Positions 35,282 to 46,632 of a stretch of DNA of 64,000 bases are shown one piece after another (position 1 is the first letter of the stretch; every line of letters begins with the position of its first letter). The position numbers and the translations under genes were made by a program. The stretch lies in contig CAJNOL010000141.1 in NCBI GenBank assembly GCA_905250125.1, positions 81,492 to 145,491 on the forward strand, in the 5' to 3' direction. The DNA is from Rotaria sordida (Eukaryota; Rotifera; Eurotatoria; Philodinida; Philodinidae). The notes below the pieces were generated by a model. It searched no databases, had not been told where the DNA came from, and saw nothing but the letters and a program-made list of their open reading frames with translations.

Positions 35282-36114
35282 GGGCACCCTCTTTTCTCGA
35301 CCCCAAAAATTCACTTTTTCATTTTGGACTTATTCGTGTCTAAAAAAGACGTTTAAGCATTCTCTATCGAATGGCATACGAACGAAAAGTTTTCATTGTT
35401 ATTTAGATCCTTAAAAAAACCGACATCAGTGGTCCTCTATACAAAAAAAACCATGTTCTACACCTCTTTCGTGTTGTAAATGATCTATACTAATATAGTT
35501 GTTTCGTTATCAAAATGTGTTGTATGGGTCAACAATGCATCCTTCTAGTAGCTTTGCCAGTGCATTAATTGATAACTAGGCATAAAAAAATGAAAAACAC
35601 GAAATATCGAAAAAATGGCGTTTTACGTTTTTTCGTGTTTTTTGTCCTTTTTCTTCCAAACACCTCGACCGATCGAGCTGAAATTTTTTGGATGACAACT
35701 AGGACCAAATCCGCGTGAATATATATTTTTAAAACAATGTTCTGGTAGTTTTCGAGCTGATCGTACAAAATTTGCCCTGGGAAAAAAACACGTTTTTTGA
35801 CAGGACCTTCAGTATTTTAGTTTTTCTAAGCGAAGGAAACAATATTTTTCCAAGAAAAAAAACATATATTCCGATTTGATCCTAGTTTCTACAAAAAACA
35901 AATTCAGTCATAAAAAATGAATTCTGTCTGTTTGCGAGGGAACTTCAGGACATTTTTGGCACTTGTATTCCTTATATTTCATAGAAGGAAGCATCTAGAA
36001 ATTCTGAGTCTATGACAATTTTTATTCTACTAGTCGAGATCTATCTACTTTGAAAGTTTCATCATTTTTGATTGAGCAGCTTTTGAGAAATCCGGGAAAG
36101 GAGGAGAGGTAGCC
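35282..36114. mobile_element. Possible TTAA-flanked non-autonomous element
   Basis: Seen: TTAA at 35278-35281 and 36115-36118 brackets 833 bp. The ends are related inverted sequences (GGGCACCCTCTTTTC left; GGCTACCTCTCCTC reading inward from the right). Known: TTAA duplication with short G/C-rich ends is the piggyBac pattern. No transposase is seen and the terminal match is short and imperfect, so the assignment is tentative. Confidence 0.38.
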
Positions 36115-36118
36115 TTAA

Positions 36119-37347
36119 ATCAATACGAAATAATATAAACTCTTCCAATATTTTATGCAGCTTTTCTGTTCCGAAAAGATGATTTAAAAGTTCGCGAGAG
36201 CGAACACCTATTTTTGGAAGTACACAAACCTAGTATGCGGTGCGATAACCACAAACTCTAGGAGGGCCAAACCGATCTTCTGGCAGGTACCGCTTCCACG
36301 CTTGATAAAACACTGAATTTCTTCCGTAATAGAACACCCCATTCTTAATTAATTGATTCCTCGAAAAATTGGAACTTCAATTCGAATATTTACATCAGAG
36401 AATGCCTAGTTTTCAGAGTTTCGAGCTGAAAATCTTAAAAGACTGCAGTCCGCGTTATTTCTAGAATCCGTCAGTGTAGTGTTGCTATGGGTTTCAGGCT
36501 GGCCGGTCCGATCCAGTTTGACCTACTCAAAATGGTACCAGCTCTACTTCTGTTGACCACAGTAGAAGACCACTTTAAAACTTTGTACATTTCAACTTAA
36601 TAGAAGATCCAGGGTCTTCTATTGCAGGGGCGAAGTTTACATTTCATTAATCATTACATATCGATTAGACTTCTATTTTTGTGTAAAAATGCTATGAGCT
36701 CTTTTTTTTATATCATCTGAAAAAAGAAATCAGTTTTATCTTTTCTTTTGATTTATAACTATATGATTACAACCTTGAAGATATGATTATCTTTCAAAAA
36801 AAGTATATTTTAATATTTGATACATATAAGCAAATATAAATAAATCATAGAATATTTTCTTTTTGATCAAATATAATTATAATTTCTGTTCTCACTTTGA
36901 CAACGAAACTTAATAAAACAAAAAAAGCAAAAATGTCTTCGATTTTTTTTTTAATCTTTTGTTCTCATAATTTTTATTGATTAAATTAAATGAAATTCAT
37001 TTATTTATTTATTTATTTTAAGCAGAACAAACAAATGTATGTGTACAAAAAAAAGAAGAGGAAGAAAGAGTAGATAAATCATTTATGATTTTTCTTATGA
37101 ATCTATGTGTATTTTTATCCTCGAGAATGTGAGTGAAACGCATATACAAAAAAAAAAAAAGAAAATGATCAATTGCACAAAAAAAAAACAAAAACTTATG
37201 TTATTCTTTTTTTTTTAGTATTTTTAGTTTTCTTCACTGTTATTTGATGTTAATTCGAATGAATATGTGATAAGAACAAAAAGAAATTAAGAAGATAAAT
37301 CTATTGATTAATAGTAATAATTTTTCTGTTTCTTTGTTTTTTTTTTT
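36119..37347. other. Intergenic with a GC-richer patch
   Basis: No gene recognised. Between about 36180 and 36660 the DNA is clearly less AT-rich than its surroundings. It contains a GTTCGCGAGAGCGAAC palindrome (36191) and a hairpin AATAGAAGA/TCTTCTATT near 36600-36625. This looks like foreign or repeat-derived sequence, but I cannot name it. The rest is A/T runs leading to the 3' end of the Ral gene. Confidence 0.35.
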
Positions 37348-38285
37348 TTATAAAATAATACATTTTTTGTCTTTTTTCATTTTAGGAGATTTTAAGGGTC
37401 GTCCATTAGTTGTTGTTTCACGTGGTTCTCGTATTGGATTTTTAAATGGTCGTACAATACGCATTAATTCACAAAAAACCTATAAAAAAAGAAAAATATT
37501 ATTTTATTTTATTTTAAAATATTTCTTTTTTTCTTCATTATACCTTATCAACATTATGTTTTGTCTTTGCTGATGTTTCAATATAACGAATTGACCAACT
37601 ACGTGCTTTTTGTTCAGCTTCTTCAAGTGTAACTTTACGTCGTTCAGCTAAATCAATTTTATTTCCAACTAATATTGCCGGAATATTTGTCCCACCATTT
37701 TTAACACGTAAAATTTGTTCACTGAATCAGAAAACAAAACAAACAGTTTGTATTTTGTTTTTCATATGAAAATTTAAACTATATACTAAAGTTCATTTAG
37801 ATCGCCAAATGATTCAGCATCAGTTACATCAAAAACAAGAAGAAAACCTTCACCACTACGAATATAAGTATCACGGATGGCTAAAAGAAAAGGAATAAAA
37901 TGAAACATTCATTTTTTTTCTATTCTTGTCCTTGGAATATTTGCAAACAAACCAGCATAATTTTCTTGACCAGCAGTATCTAATATATCAATTTGAACTT
38001 CTTCACCATCAAGCATAACTGCTTTTCGATATGAATCAGCTTTTGTTGGTTCATAATCAACAACGAACTAAAAGATTTTTAAAAATCAATAAGAGAAAAA
38101 ACTCCATAAATGATTAACACTTACTTCATCATACATATATTGAAGTGTTAAAGCTGATTTTCCTACACCACCACTTCCAACCTAAATAAAAGTTTTTTTT
38201 TTTCAATAAAAACTTATCTTGTTTTTTTTTTTCTTGTTACCATAATTAGTCGATAGACGGTTGTTGCTTTACTTGATGTTGCCAT
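37348..38285 (-). CDS. RALA: Ral small GTPase
   Basis: Seen on the minus strand: exons 38241-38285, 38125-38181, 37953-38067, 37787-37880, 37544-37721 and 37348-37479 join in frame to exactly 206 residues, the length of human RalA. Motifs: [19 protein letters not shown] (P-loop), [11 protein letters not shown] (Ral effector region), [20 protein letters not shown] (switch II), GNKIDL, ETSAKT and the C-terminal prenylation box CIIL after a basic stretch. Known: Ral cycles between GDP and GTP at membranes and acts through the exocyst and RalBP1; a CaaX ending in Leu predicts geranylgeranylation. Introns are 43-85 bp. The first exon holds a short polar leader before YRLIMVGS. Nothing in the sequence suggests loss of function. 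Confidence 0.96.
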
Positions 38286-40002
38286 TATTTATAATAAAAA
38301 TAAATCTAAAATACGATTTGTTTCTCGTACGGCATATATTCATTTCGCATATGTTTATTATTCGTCTATCTGTCAGAGAAATTATTAATACCAGATTAGA
38401 ATAGAAAAAAGATACGTATCTGGTAGTTACTCATGGATATATAGCTGATGATTAATGGAAAATAGAAATTTTACTGATAGAAGGAAAAAAAAACGAGAGA
38501 ACTTGAGAATACTCATAGTGTTACTTTACAATTTTTTTTGTCTGTGTGGAGAATGAAACAAGAAAAACAAATACGAAAAAATCTGAATTTCATTGGATGA
38601 CCTTTAAATCAGTATGACGCATACGAGATGGTGTTAGTTCACAGAAATGATTAATGAAAAAAAAAAATTTCGATTTTATTCCGAAAAGAAATTATTTAAA
38701 AAAAAAAAGAAGAAATATAAGATTTTTTAAAAACTTATATAAATTAGAATTATTTTGAATAGAGATTTTTCCATCACAAGAATGTAGTAAATGGCAGCGA
38801 ATAGCTAAATGATGAAAAGATATTGTTTACTCTCGAACATATTTTTTTTCTTCTTAATGTTAGAATTTTTAAAATCTTAAGTCTTATATTTTCATAAAGA
38901 AAGGTAATATCAATATTGAATATTAGTATATTTTAAAAGTAAAGTCAATTTTTACTCAAGAATATGCTTGACAAAAAGCTTCAAAATACTCGACAATGTT
39001 TGTTTTTTTCATACAAATAGTATCGTTTGCAAACTTGAAAGTAATACATAATAAATGATATTGAAATATATTCTAGAATAGAACCTTTTTTTTTGAATCA
39101 AAAGTTGAGAAAATACAAATAGAACTATCGTTCATATTATCAAACATACGATTCGATGTGAAGGGACTGAAGCGGGTTAGTCTTTTCACTTTTTAAGTCG
39201 TGTCTGCAATTGACTTTGTTCCGATGTTCATTCTTACAGGCATAGGTATTGACAATTGTTCAAAATCCCTTCATCATATGTGTGAGAAGTTATGTTGATA
39301 CTGAATTTGATTGAATGATTTGCTTTAATAGAAAGTATTTTTGACATGATCATTATGTAATATATCTTTGTGACTGAATCAAACTTCAAAAGTTTACTGA
39401 AGTTTCCTTCCTATAATTTTTTTTATTATTGTTAAAATACAATTTGCATCCTCTTGATATTACTATAAACAATCTTTCACGGATCAAAAAAAAACTAATA
39501 CGACTTACCAGGGAATATTCCTAAGTGATCCGCTTCGTTTGTCCTGTCATATTTTGCCAGAAATCTGCTTAGAAGTCATAATATCGATCAAATCTACACA
39601 TAAGCAGAAAATCTTTGGGAGTTATGCTACTCTAGTGACCTTCTAAATATCGGCAAACAGAGCCGATCACTTAGAAATGTTCCCTCGTTAGCGTAAGATT
39701 TCTGAGGCTCTGCTTTTTTTGTACGACTTTCGTCTGATGGTTTGACCAGGAAATTTATACGAGTGATGAAAAAAGTCAATAAAAAAATAACACCAGTTTA
39801 TGTATCGTATGTTAAGTCTCATTCTTAAACTCTAGTTCTTTTGAATTTAATCACTAAATTCATACTTTTTTGTTATATAGAATGTTTTTCTAAAATAAAT
39901 TTAGAAATCTAATTTGATCATCTTATTCGAAATACATTCATTGTTTTTTTATTTCTAATACACCTTCGATTTTTTTTTCGTTGACCTCATTGTAGAAGAA
40001 AA
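38286..40002. other. Intergenic between divergent Ral and LRP2BP
   Basis: Shared upstream region of two divergently transcribed genes. Apart from the MITE at 39511-39684 I recognise nothing. Right before the LRP2BP start is CTCATTGTAG (39986-39995), a possible 5' acceptor. Confidence 0.45.
39511..39684. mobile_element. Short MITE with about 30-bp inverted ends
   Basis: Seen: GGGAATATTCCTAAGTGATC at the left faces a near-complement at the right end (GATCACTTAGAAATGTTCCC). Both continue inward through a GCTT-GTTTG-like stretch. 174 bp, non-coding. No clear target duplication. Probably a non-autonomous DNA transposon of a third family in this window. Confidence 0.62.
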
Positions 40003-42289
40003 ATGTCTGCAAATATTATTGGCGAAAGACTGGTAGCACCTGTTCCACAAGCATTAGGTGCTCGAGAATTTATGATAGAAAGACTTATTCTCGTAAGTTT
40101 TAATCAAAATAATTATTTTGATTTTTGTTTTTATTTATTTTCTATAGAGAGATAATACACGTGAACTATTACGACAAACTGGTCGAGAAGAAGAAATTGA
40201 AAATGATTTACTTGAATTAACTGAATGTGAATGTAAAATGAATGTTTACGATCCAATGAAATGTAAATGTCAAGCTTGTGAAGGACATTTTCTCCTGGCA
40301 CAATTTTTTTATGATACAGAACAATATGATAAAGCATGGAGATGGTATTCAAAAATTCAAAATGTCGATCTACGAGGTAGATCTTTCGTTTCTTTGTTTT
40401 TTTCATTGGACTAAATTCTCTTTTTTCTTCTATCTATAGCTTTGTATCAACTTGCTGTAATGTGTTTTGAAGGATTAGCACCAAAAGATTTTACTGCGGT
40501 TTGATGAAATTTTATATATAGTAATTGACATTTTATTTATCATTTTTTTTTAAAAGGAAAATGCTTATCAAATGATGCTTCAAATAACATTAAAAGAAAA
40601 AGATCCACATAATTTTGTAATACCTTATGCAGAATTTCATTTAGGTAAAGCTTTTTTTCAAGGTTATGGTGTACAACAATCCGATGAAAAAGCTGAAAAG
40701 TAATTAAAATACAATAGTGGACAAAAATCTCCTATCACACATAACTCAGCTATTATACATACTGAAGGTCTGAAACACGAGCTTACCTCTATTGTTTAAA
40801 TCTGTCTCACTTATTTACCTTTTTAACTTTACAACTAGGAAAAAGAAGAACTTTGTGAATCGGTCCATTCTTCATTATTTAGTGGTTTGTTTCGGTTATC
40901 TATCGTAATAATTTCATCAACGCTTCCTAGAGCTGTAGCCATTTTTTCATGACTATTCTAGTGAAGAACAAAGCTGTTTGTTGGCTTTTGAAGATTATAA
41001 ACCAGTAATAATTCAGTGGATCGAGCTTTGTCTATTGTTAAGGTTTCATGATACGACCTTTCACTAAATGAAAATCATGTCCGATTAATCATCATGCTAG
41101 TACAGAGGACTCATAGACAGCAATCCTCAATTAAACTACCTGATATCTCGACTAAGAGAAAGAGCATACGCTGGACTCTAGTTGCATGCTAAAATATCAA
41201 GAATTAGTCATGTATTTGATGACAGATAGCGAAAAATTTAATAGACAATCTTTTTTTAGGCTAAAAGCTTGAAGCAAAGATAAGCGCTCTTCATCATAAT
41301 TCTCATTGTATTTAAGCGATTGGGGCAACCTCCTCGTGCTTCTGAACTAAATTCTTAGTACAGTATGTGTTCACAAATTTTTAGATTTTGAGTATGTTAT
41401 AATAGCCGAAATACGAGATGTGAAAGACTTTTATCTACTATTATAAAACAAATATATCGATTTGTTTAAAATTTCTAAACTTAGTTGGTGGCTATTAGCA
41501 GCTCGTGATGATATACATAAACCAGTAGTAGAAGCTCAAACAGCTCTTGCGTTTTTTTATTCACGAAAAAATACAGATTTTTATAATTTAAACAAAGCTG
41601 TATATTGGCATCATCAAGCAGCAAGAAATGGATCTCTTGAAAGTCTTGGTAAAATAATTAATAATTTTGAAATATTTTTAAAAGACTAATTACATATATA
41701 TATATATTATAGGAGCTATAGGTGCAATGCATTTATTTGGTATTGGTACAAATAAAGATATTAATCAAGCTATTGATCGTTTACGACAAGCATCCGAACG
41801 AGGCAATATTTATGTGAATTTCAATATTAAAAAAAAAATACATTCCATAGAAAAGATTAAAATTAATTTGTTTAGGCTATGGGTCTTCTTGTTTATGCTT
41901 ATTATACAAGAAAATTATTTACAAAAGCAACAGATTTAGCAAAAAGGTAGTTTAATACAAAAAGAAGCATAGAATAAGAAGGCTCTTTTTGCTTATGTAT
42001 ATAGAGTATCTGTTTTGGATAATATTGATGAATTATCACGAGCATCATATTGTTTACCACAATATATTCAAAAAGGTATTGCTATATCAACATTTATTCT
42101 TGGTCGATGTTATGAACTTGGTCATGGAATTAAAAAAGATCCTAATCAAGCTATAATAATGTATAAAAAGGTAGAAATTGATATAATTTATAATGAATTT
42201 ATTCAATATGTTATTTGATATAGAGTTTTCAATATGATGCTGATTCATGTCAATTATTACAAGATTATTTAACACATGAAAAGATTTAA
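40003..42289 (+). CDS. LRP2BP: LRP2-binding protein homologue (Sel1 repeats)
   Basis: Seen: exons 40003-40092, 40148-40376, 40440-40498, 40557-40699, 41485-41648, 41713-41813, 41876-41946, 42005-42170 and 42224-42289 join in frame to 362 residues (human protein about 347). TPR/Sel1-like helical repeats run through most of it: [95 protein letters not shown] and STFILGRCYELGHGIKKDPN. The order [39 protein letters not shown] is typical of LRP2BP. Known: it binds the cytoplasmic tail of megalin/LRP2 in mammals and has been linked to cilia. An N-terminal Cys cluster (CECKMNVYDPMKCKCQAC) is unusual and may bind metal. Intron 4 (40700-41484) hosts a family X transposon; removing it leaves a short, ordinary intron. 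Confidence 0.88.
40712..41443 (-). mobile_element. Family X non-autonomous transposon, copy 2, inside LRP2BP intron
   Basis: Seen: 732 bp with inverted ends CAATAGTGGACAAAAATCTC and (reading inward from the right) TAATAGTAGATAAAAGTC, plus subterminal GGCTATTATA blocks. TA flanks both ends (40710-40711 and 41444-41445). The interior matches copy 1 (21098-21907) in reverse orientation. Differences between copies are scattered substitutions and small gaps, so both are old. Non-coding. Confidence 0.75.
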
Positions 42290-42469
42290 ATATGTATGGT
42301 GCCTTTTCATGAAAATTAAATTTTCGACAAAACAAAAAAAATAACATGTGAAAATTGACGATTTTTTTTCGGAATATAATTGTTTCATTTTATTTTTATA
42401 CAATGAATAATTAAAAGAATAAAATTAGTTTTTTTTTCTAAGTTTGAATGTGACTCATCTATTATATAT

Positions 42470-42960
42470 ATCATAATGAATAACTACCTTTTCTTTTGCA
42501 TGTTATCTTTTCGTTATCTAATATATTTCATACAAAAAAAAAAGAACGAAATATATGACAAGATGCATCGAAAAAATAAAATTTTACAATTTAGGAAGAA
42601 AAGCTTAATTTTTATATGTAAATCTTTTATTTTTTGTTAAAAAAAAAGACAAAATTTGATTTGACCAATTTTTGATGCTACGAACATGATCAATTTTTGA
42701 TACGCAGTGAATTTCTTTTGTTATCTAAGTGATTTAAAGAATCGTAATTTTTAATTTTATGCTATTTGCATTTTATTAGCGATGGTATCCTATACATAAT
42801 AATCTAAAACATTAAGATCAGAATCATTTGTTGGTTATCTGTAATGACCCACCGATTGATTTACATATTATTGAGAAATCAAAACTTTGATTTAACTATT
42901 GAATGAGTATGTGAAAAATTATTTTACTCTTTGAAGATAATAATTCCATTGCAAAAAAAT
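42470..42960 (-). mobile_element. Decayed mariner-type transposon fragment (copy A)
   Basis: Seen: on the minus strand near 42780-42840 the text reads PTNDSDLNVLDYYV, then a stop, matching the third-aspartate signature of mariner transposases (PNSPDLNxLDYYVW). Leftward, a GAAATATATGACAAGATGCAT block matches the equivalent position of the copy at 50.5 kb. The rest is too decayed to read. It lies just downstream of LRP2BP; boundaries are approximate. Confidence 0.6.
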
Positions 42961-43230
42961 TTAATAAAGAAAATATAAAAACAAGTGTTAATATTCTCAC
43001 ACCAAAAGATGGCAAATATAGTACTAAAGGTGCCCTAATTTATTGAAAAAGATTATCGTTCTCTCAGTACAAAGCCTTTAAATAAGTTCGCTATGCAAAA
43101 ATACGAATAAATCAAAAATACAATAGTCTAACTAATTAATAAGCTAAGATGTACATAACGCAAAATTTCAATGTATTTGATTTTTCATTGATTTCGAGAT
43201 AGTTTGATATACATTTTATTTCAATTAGGT

Positions 43231-44135
43231 TGCCTTTTCGTTGCAAAAAGCTTCAAATGCTGATGCTATTACAGATATGATCAAAATCACTTTTTTTACA
43301 GATCAATTCCTTTAAATTTTTGAAAATAGTTCGTTGTTCTACTTCAGAATCAAAAACTGAGTGGAAAAACATTGTTTTTCTTAGATTTAAAATAAGTAAC
43401 GTAAAAGAACTACTTTCAACATATGTAGACACTTTTGTAAACCTATCTATTTTTTTTTGACGAGAGAGAGGAGAAGATGAAAGGTCTTATCTAATTTGAA
43501 TCAGCCTGTTTTGAGCTACAAAAGTACTGATGTAATTAGTTTTTTTTTTCAGATTTTGTTTTATTGTCGAGAAAATTGAACATTTCATAGTTTTGATAGT
43601 AAAAGAGCCACATGATGGCTTTGCTAATTGCAGTTTTTATTATCAAAACTGAGTTAAAAAAATAAAATAAACAATATATTAAGAATCAGCATGGAAATCT
43701 ATGTCGAACCACATACATTTTAGCAAACTCCATTTCAAATAGAAAATCACTTCTGCTAGAGGACCACAAGCAAAATTTCAGAAGAAAAATACTGACGCGG
43801 AGTACAAATACGTTTTCCGTAGGAAATTAATTTTGCTTAGATATATGCAGCCCGATATAGATTCCCACGCTGATTTTCAATATACTGTCTATTTTATTTT
43901 TTAACTCAGTTTTGATAAATTACAAAAGTGTCTACACATATATTGAAAGTGGTTCTTCTACGTTACTTATTTTAAATCTAAGAAAAAAAAACTGTTTTTG
44001 CACTCAGTTTTTGATGATGAATTAGATACAAGAACTATTTTCAGAGCATGAAGAGTTGATTTGTAAAAACAGTGATTTTGATCGTATCTGTAGTCCAATC
44101 AGTATTTGGAGCTTTTTGTAACGAAAAGAAAACGT
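43231..44135. repeat. Inverted-repeat element (about 210-bp arms) with another MITE nested in its middle
   Basis: Seen: arms at about 43231-43445 and 43925-44135 are reverse complements. Examples: GAAAGTAGTTC-type, TTTAAAATAAGTAACGT and GATCAAAATCACT pairings; AAGCTTCAAATGCTGATG near 43248 pairs with an equivalent near 44110. Between them lies a unique stretch plus the separate element at 43641-43917. No coding capacity. Inference: an older foldback element later hit by a second one. Confidence 0.68.
43641..43917. mobile_element. Nested MITE with 55-bp near-perfect inverted ends
   Basis: Seen: TATCAAAACTGAGTTAAAAA at 43641 and its exact complement ending at 43917. The pairing goes on through AAATAAAATA, CAATATATT and AATCAGC to about 55 bp on each side. 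277 bp, non-coding. The arms match better than those of the surrounding element, so it inserted later. Flanks are TTA and AAT, compatible with a TA target. Confidence 0.7.
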
Positions 44136-44689
44136 TATTGAAACAAGCAGATATATATTCGTAATGATCTCTATCGAACCATCAATAAAAAAATCAAATC
44201 CATTGAAACTTTGCATTATGTTGGCGTTACGAGACTCAACGACTTTTCAAACTATATTGAAATACGTCAATATAATCAAATACTATTACATTTACAACTA
44301 TAAAGCTATCAGAAACGAAAATAAAACAAAGAGAAAAATCGTTTTCAAGAATTGACGTTGATATAAATGTAATGTACATTAATAAACATAAAGCGGTTTT
44401 GTTTAAATTTCTTTTTTTTTCATTTTTCATTCGTTTTAATCAATTATTTTATTTGATTTAAATTTCATTCAAAAACCTATTACTACCTTGAACAAGAATG
44501 AAATTAGATATTATCTTTAAATTCATCTAGATAAAACATACTCTAATTTATTTATGAATTTTAATGAAATATTGTCATAGAATATGTATTTATTCAAAAC
44601 ATGAAAAGTGTTTAATATTATCAAAAAAAAACGATCTGAAAAATTTCTTCAGAAAGTCTTCAATGAGAATATATTCTGAAAAAAATAGA

Positions 44690-45540
44690 TAGACTTAATA
44701 TTTTTAACATATACATATATACGTTTTGAATTGGTCTTGTTTACTAAAATAGAAATTCAAGTATAGTGAAGACAGTCTCATCGTTAGATTCTTCGAAAAT
44801 GCATTTTTCGTTCTATTTTCATTTATTTTTTCAAGCTTATTTTAATATAGTAACAAGCTATCACAAAAGTAAGTATATCTTTTGAAAGTACGTGAAATTC
44901 TCAGTTTTGACTTTCAATTATTTGATGACAAATATTTCTAATATTGCTGATGTAGCATCACTCTGACATCTTCACTCTCGTCTATTCCACATAATTCAGA
45001 CAACAGCTTATGAATGGTTATCTAGTAATCAAATGAGATTTATAGATAATCATTCACCAATCAGCCCTGATTTTAATATTATTGCGAGTTTTTTTTTGTC
45101 TAGAATGAATCACTATGTATAGAAATATCGTCCATATTCTCAACAAAACTTGACGAAGAAATGTAATATGTGAGTACATTAACAATATTCGAAATATTTG
45201 TCATCGAATTGTTGAAAGTCAAGACTAGTAAAAGTACAGAGTGATAGAGAATTTCAGGTGCTTTCAGAATATATACTTACTTTGATAATAACTTGTTCCT
45301 ATATTTAAAAAAATTCGAAACAATAAATGAGAACGGAACAAAAAATGCATTTTCGAAGAATCTAACGATGAAAGTGCCTTTCACTGTACTTGAGTTTCTA
45401 TTTTCGCGAACAAGTGCAATTCAAAACGTACATATGTAGAGTTGTAGAGAATTCGACGTGCTATAAGAATACATATAATTACGTTTATAAGAATTTTAAT
45501 TTATAGTAAATATATATTAAAAATATTAAGTCTAACTATT
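44690..45540. repeat. Foldback element with unequal arms
   Basis: Seen: the left arm (about 44690-44945) and right arm (about 45190-45540) pair in reverse. Examples: AAAATGCATTTTTCGTTC near 44798 with GGAACAAAAAATGCATTTTC near 45335, GATTCTTCGAAAATG with CATTTTCGAAGAATC, and GACAAATATTTCTAATATT near 44929 with AATATTCGAAATATTTGTC near 45184. The right arm is longer by about 90 bp because a TAGAGAATT...GAATATATAC-like block is repeated near its outer end. Non-coding. Confidence 0.65.
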
Positions 45541-46632
45541 TTTTTTTCCGAGGGAATATATTTTTTTTAAAAATATTCTTTATTGTGAGAATAAAATGAT
45601 GCTCCCACAGATATTTTTACGTGATGTCAATTTAATAATGAAAAACGCAATCGAAATCAAACTGACAAAATTCCCATTACCTATCGTATACTTCATCATA
45701 TTGATAAATTAGATGATAGCATAAAAAACCAGATTTATCTAGAAATACTATACTATAATGAATTATTTTTTTGTTCGATAGTTCATTAGTTTAATGTAAA
45801 AAAAAGTTTTCAATTTGATTTTGAAGTATTTCAATGGAGTATGACATTAAATAATTCTTGCATTCAAGAAGAAAATATCAATAGAAACGTTTAATTCTTA
45901 TTTTCACATACCTATGTTTCATACTCTATGAAACATCGATTTTTACAAACAGTTAATATTCAGATAACAAAATATTTATTAATTTAGATAAGAAAAACAT
46001 TGCATAATGTAGGTGGTTTTTTTTAACTATAATATTAACACATGATATTGGATAAAATTTCATTTAAAAAAAAACAAAAGAATTATTTTTATTCATCAAA
46101 TAATTAAATGAGAAAAAAAATGAGAAAGATAATTACACTTGATCTTTCTTATAAATAACTCCTGTGATGATCAATCATTCAAATCTTATAAGAAGTAGTA
46201 AAATCTATTGATTCTATACATACAAAAGCATATTTACTTGATCACAGATTATCCAATTAATAAATAGAATTCTTTAGACAATATAATAAATCAATATTCT
46301 CTGAAGAATTCATATATAATAATGGTTATGACAACTAAATGCTTATTAGACAATAATTATTATTTCATTTATACACTATGTTGATGATTTTCATTGACGT
46401 TTTTTTTTTATCATTATCATTTATCTGTATTTGTCCAAATATCCTCTTGTGGTCTCGAAACCTATCGATATTGTTAAATTTAAGACAATAATAAAAATGT
46501 AGGCGTTTGTGAATAAAAAAAAATATTTTGAGAACTAGCACAGCTGTTCGATTCATATTATATAAGGAGAATTATTTTGGTCGTACGAATTGATAAAATA
46601 AGGCCATCATATTCACGGCACACATAATAATC
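45541..46632. other. Intergenic upstream of GM2A-like gene
   Basis: No gene or paired repeat recognised; AT-rich with several AATAAA-like strings. It presumably contains the GM2A-like promoter. Confidence 0.4.
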
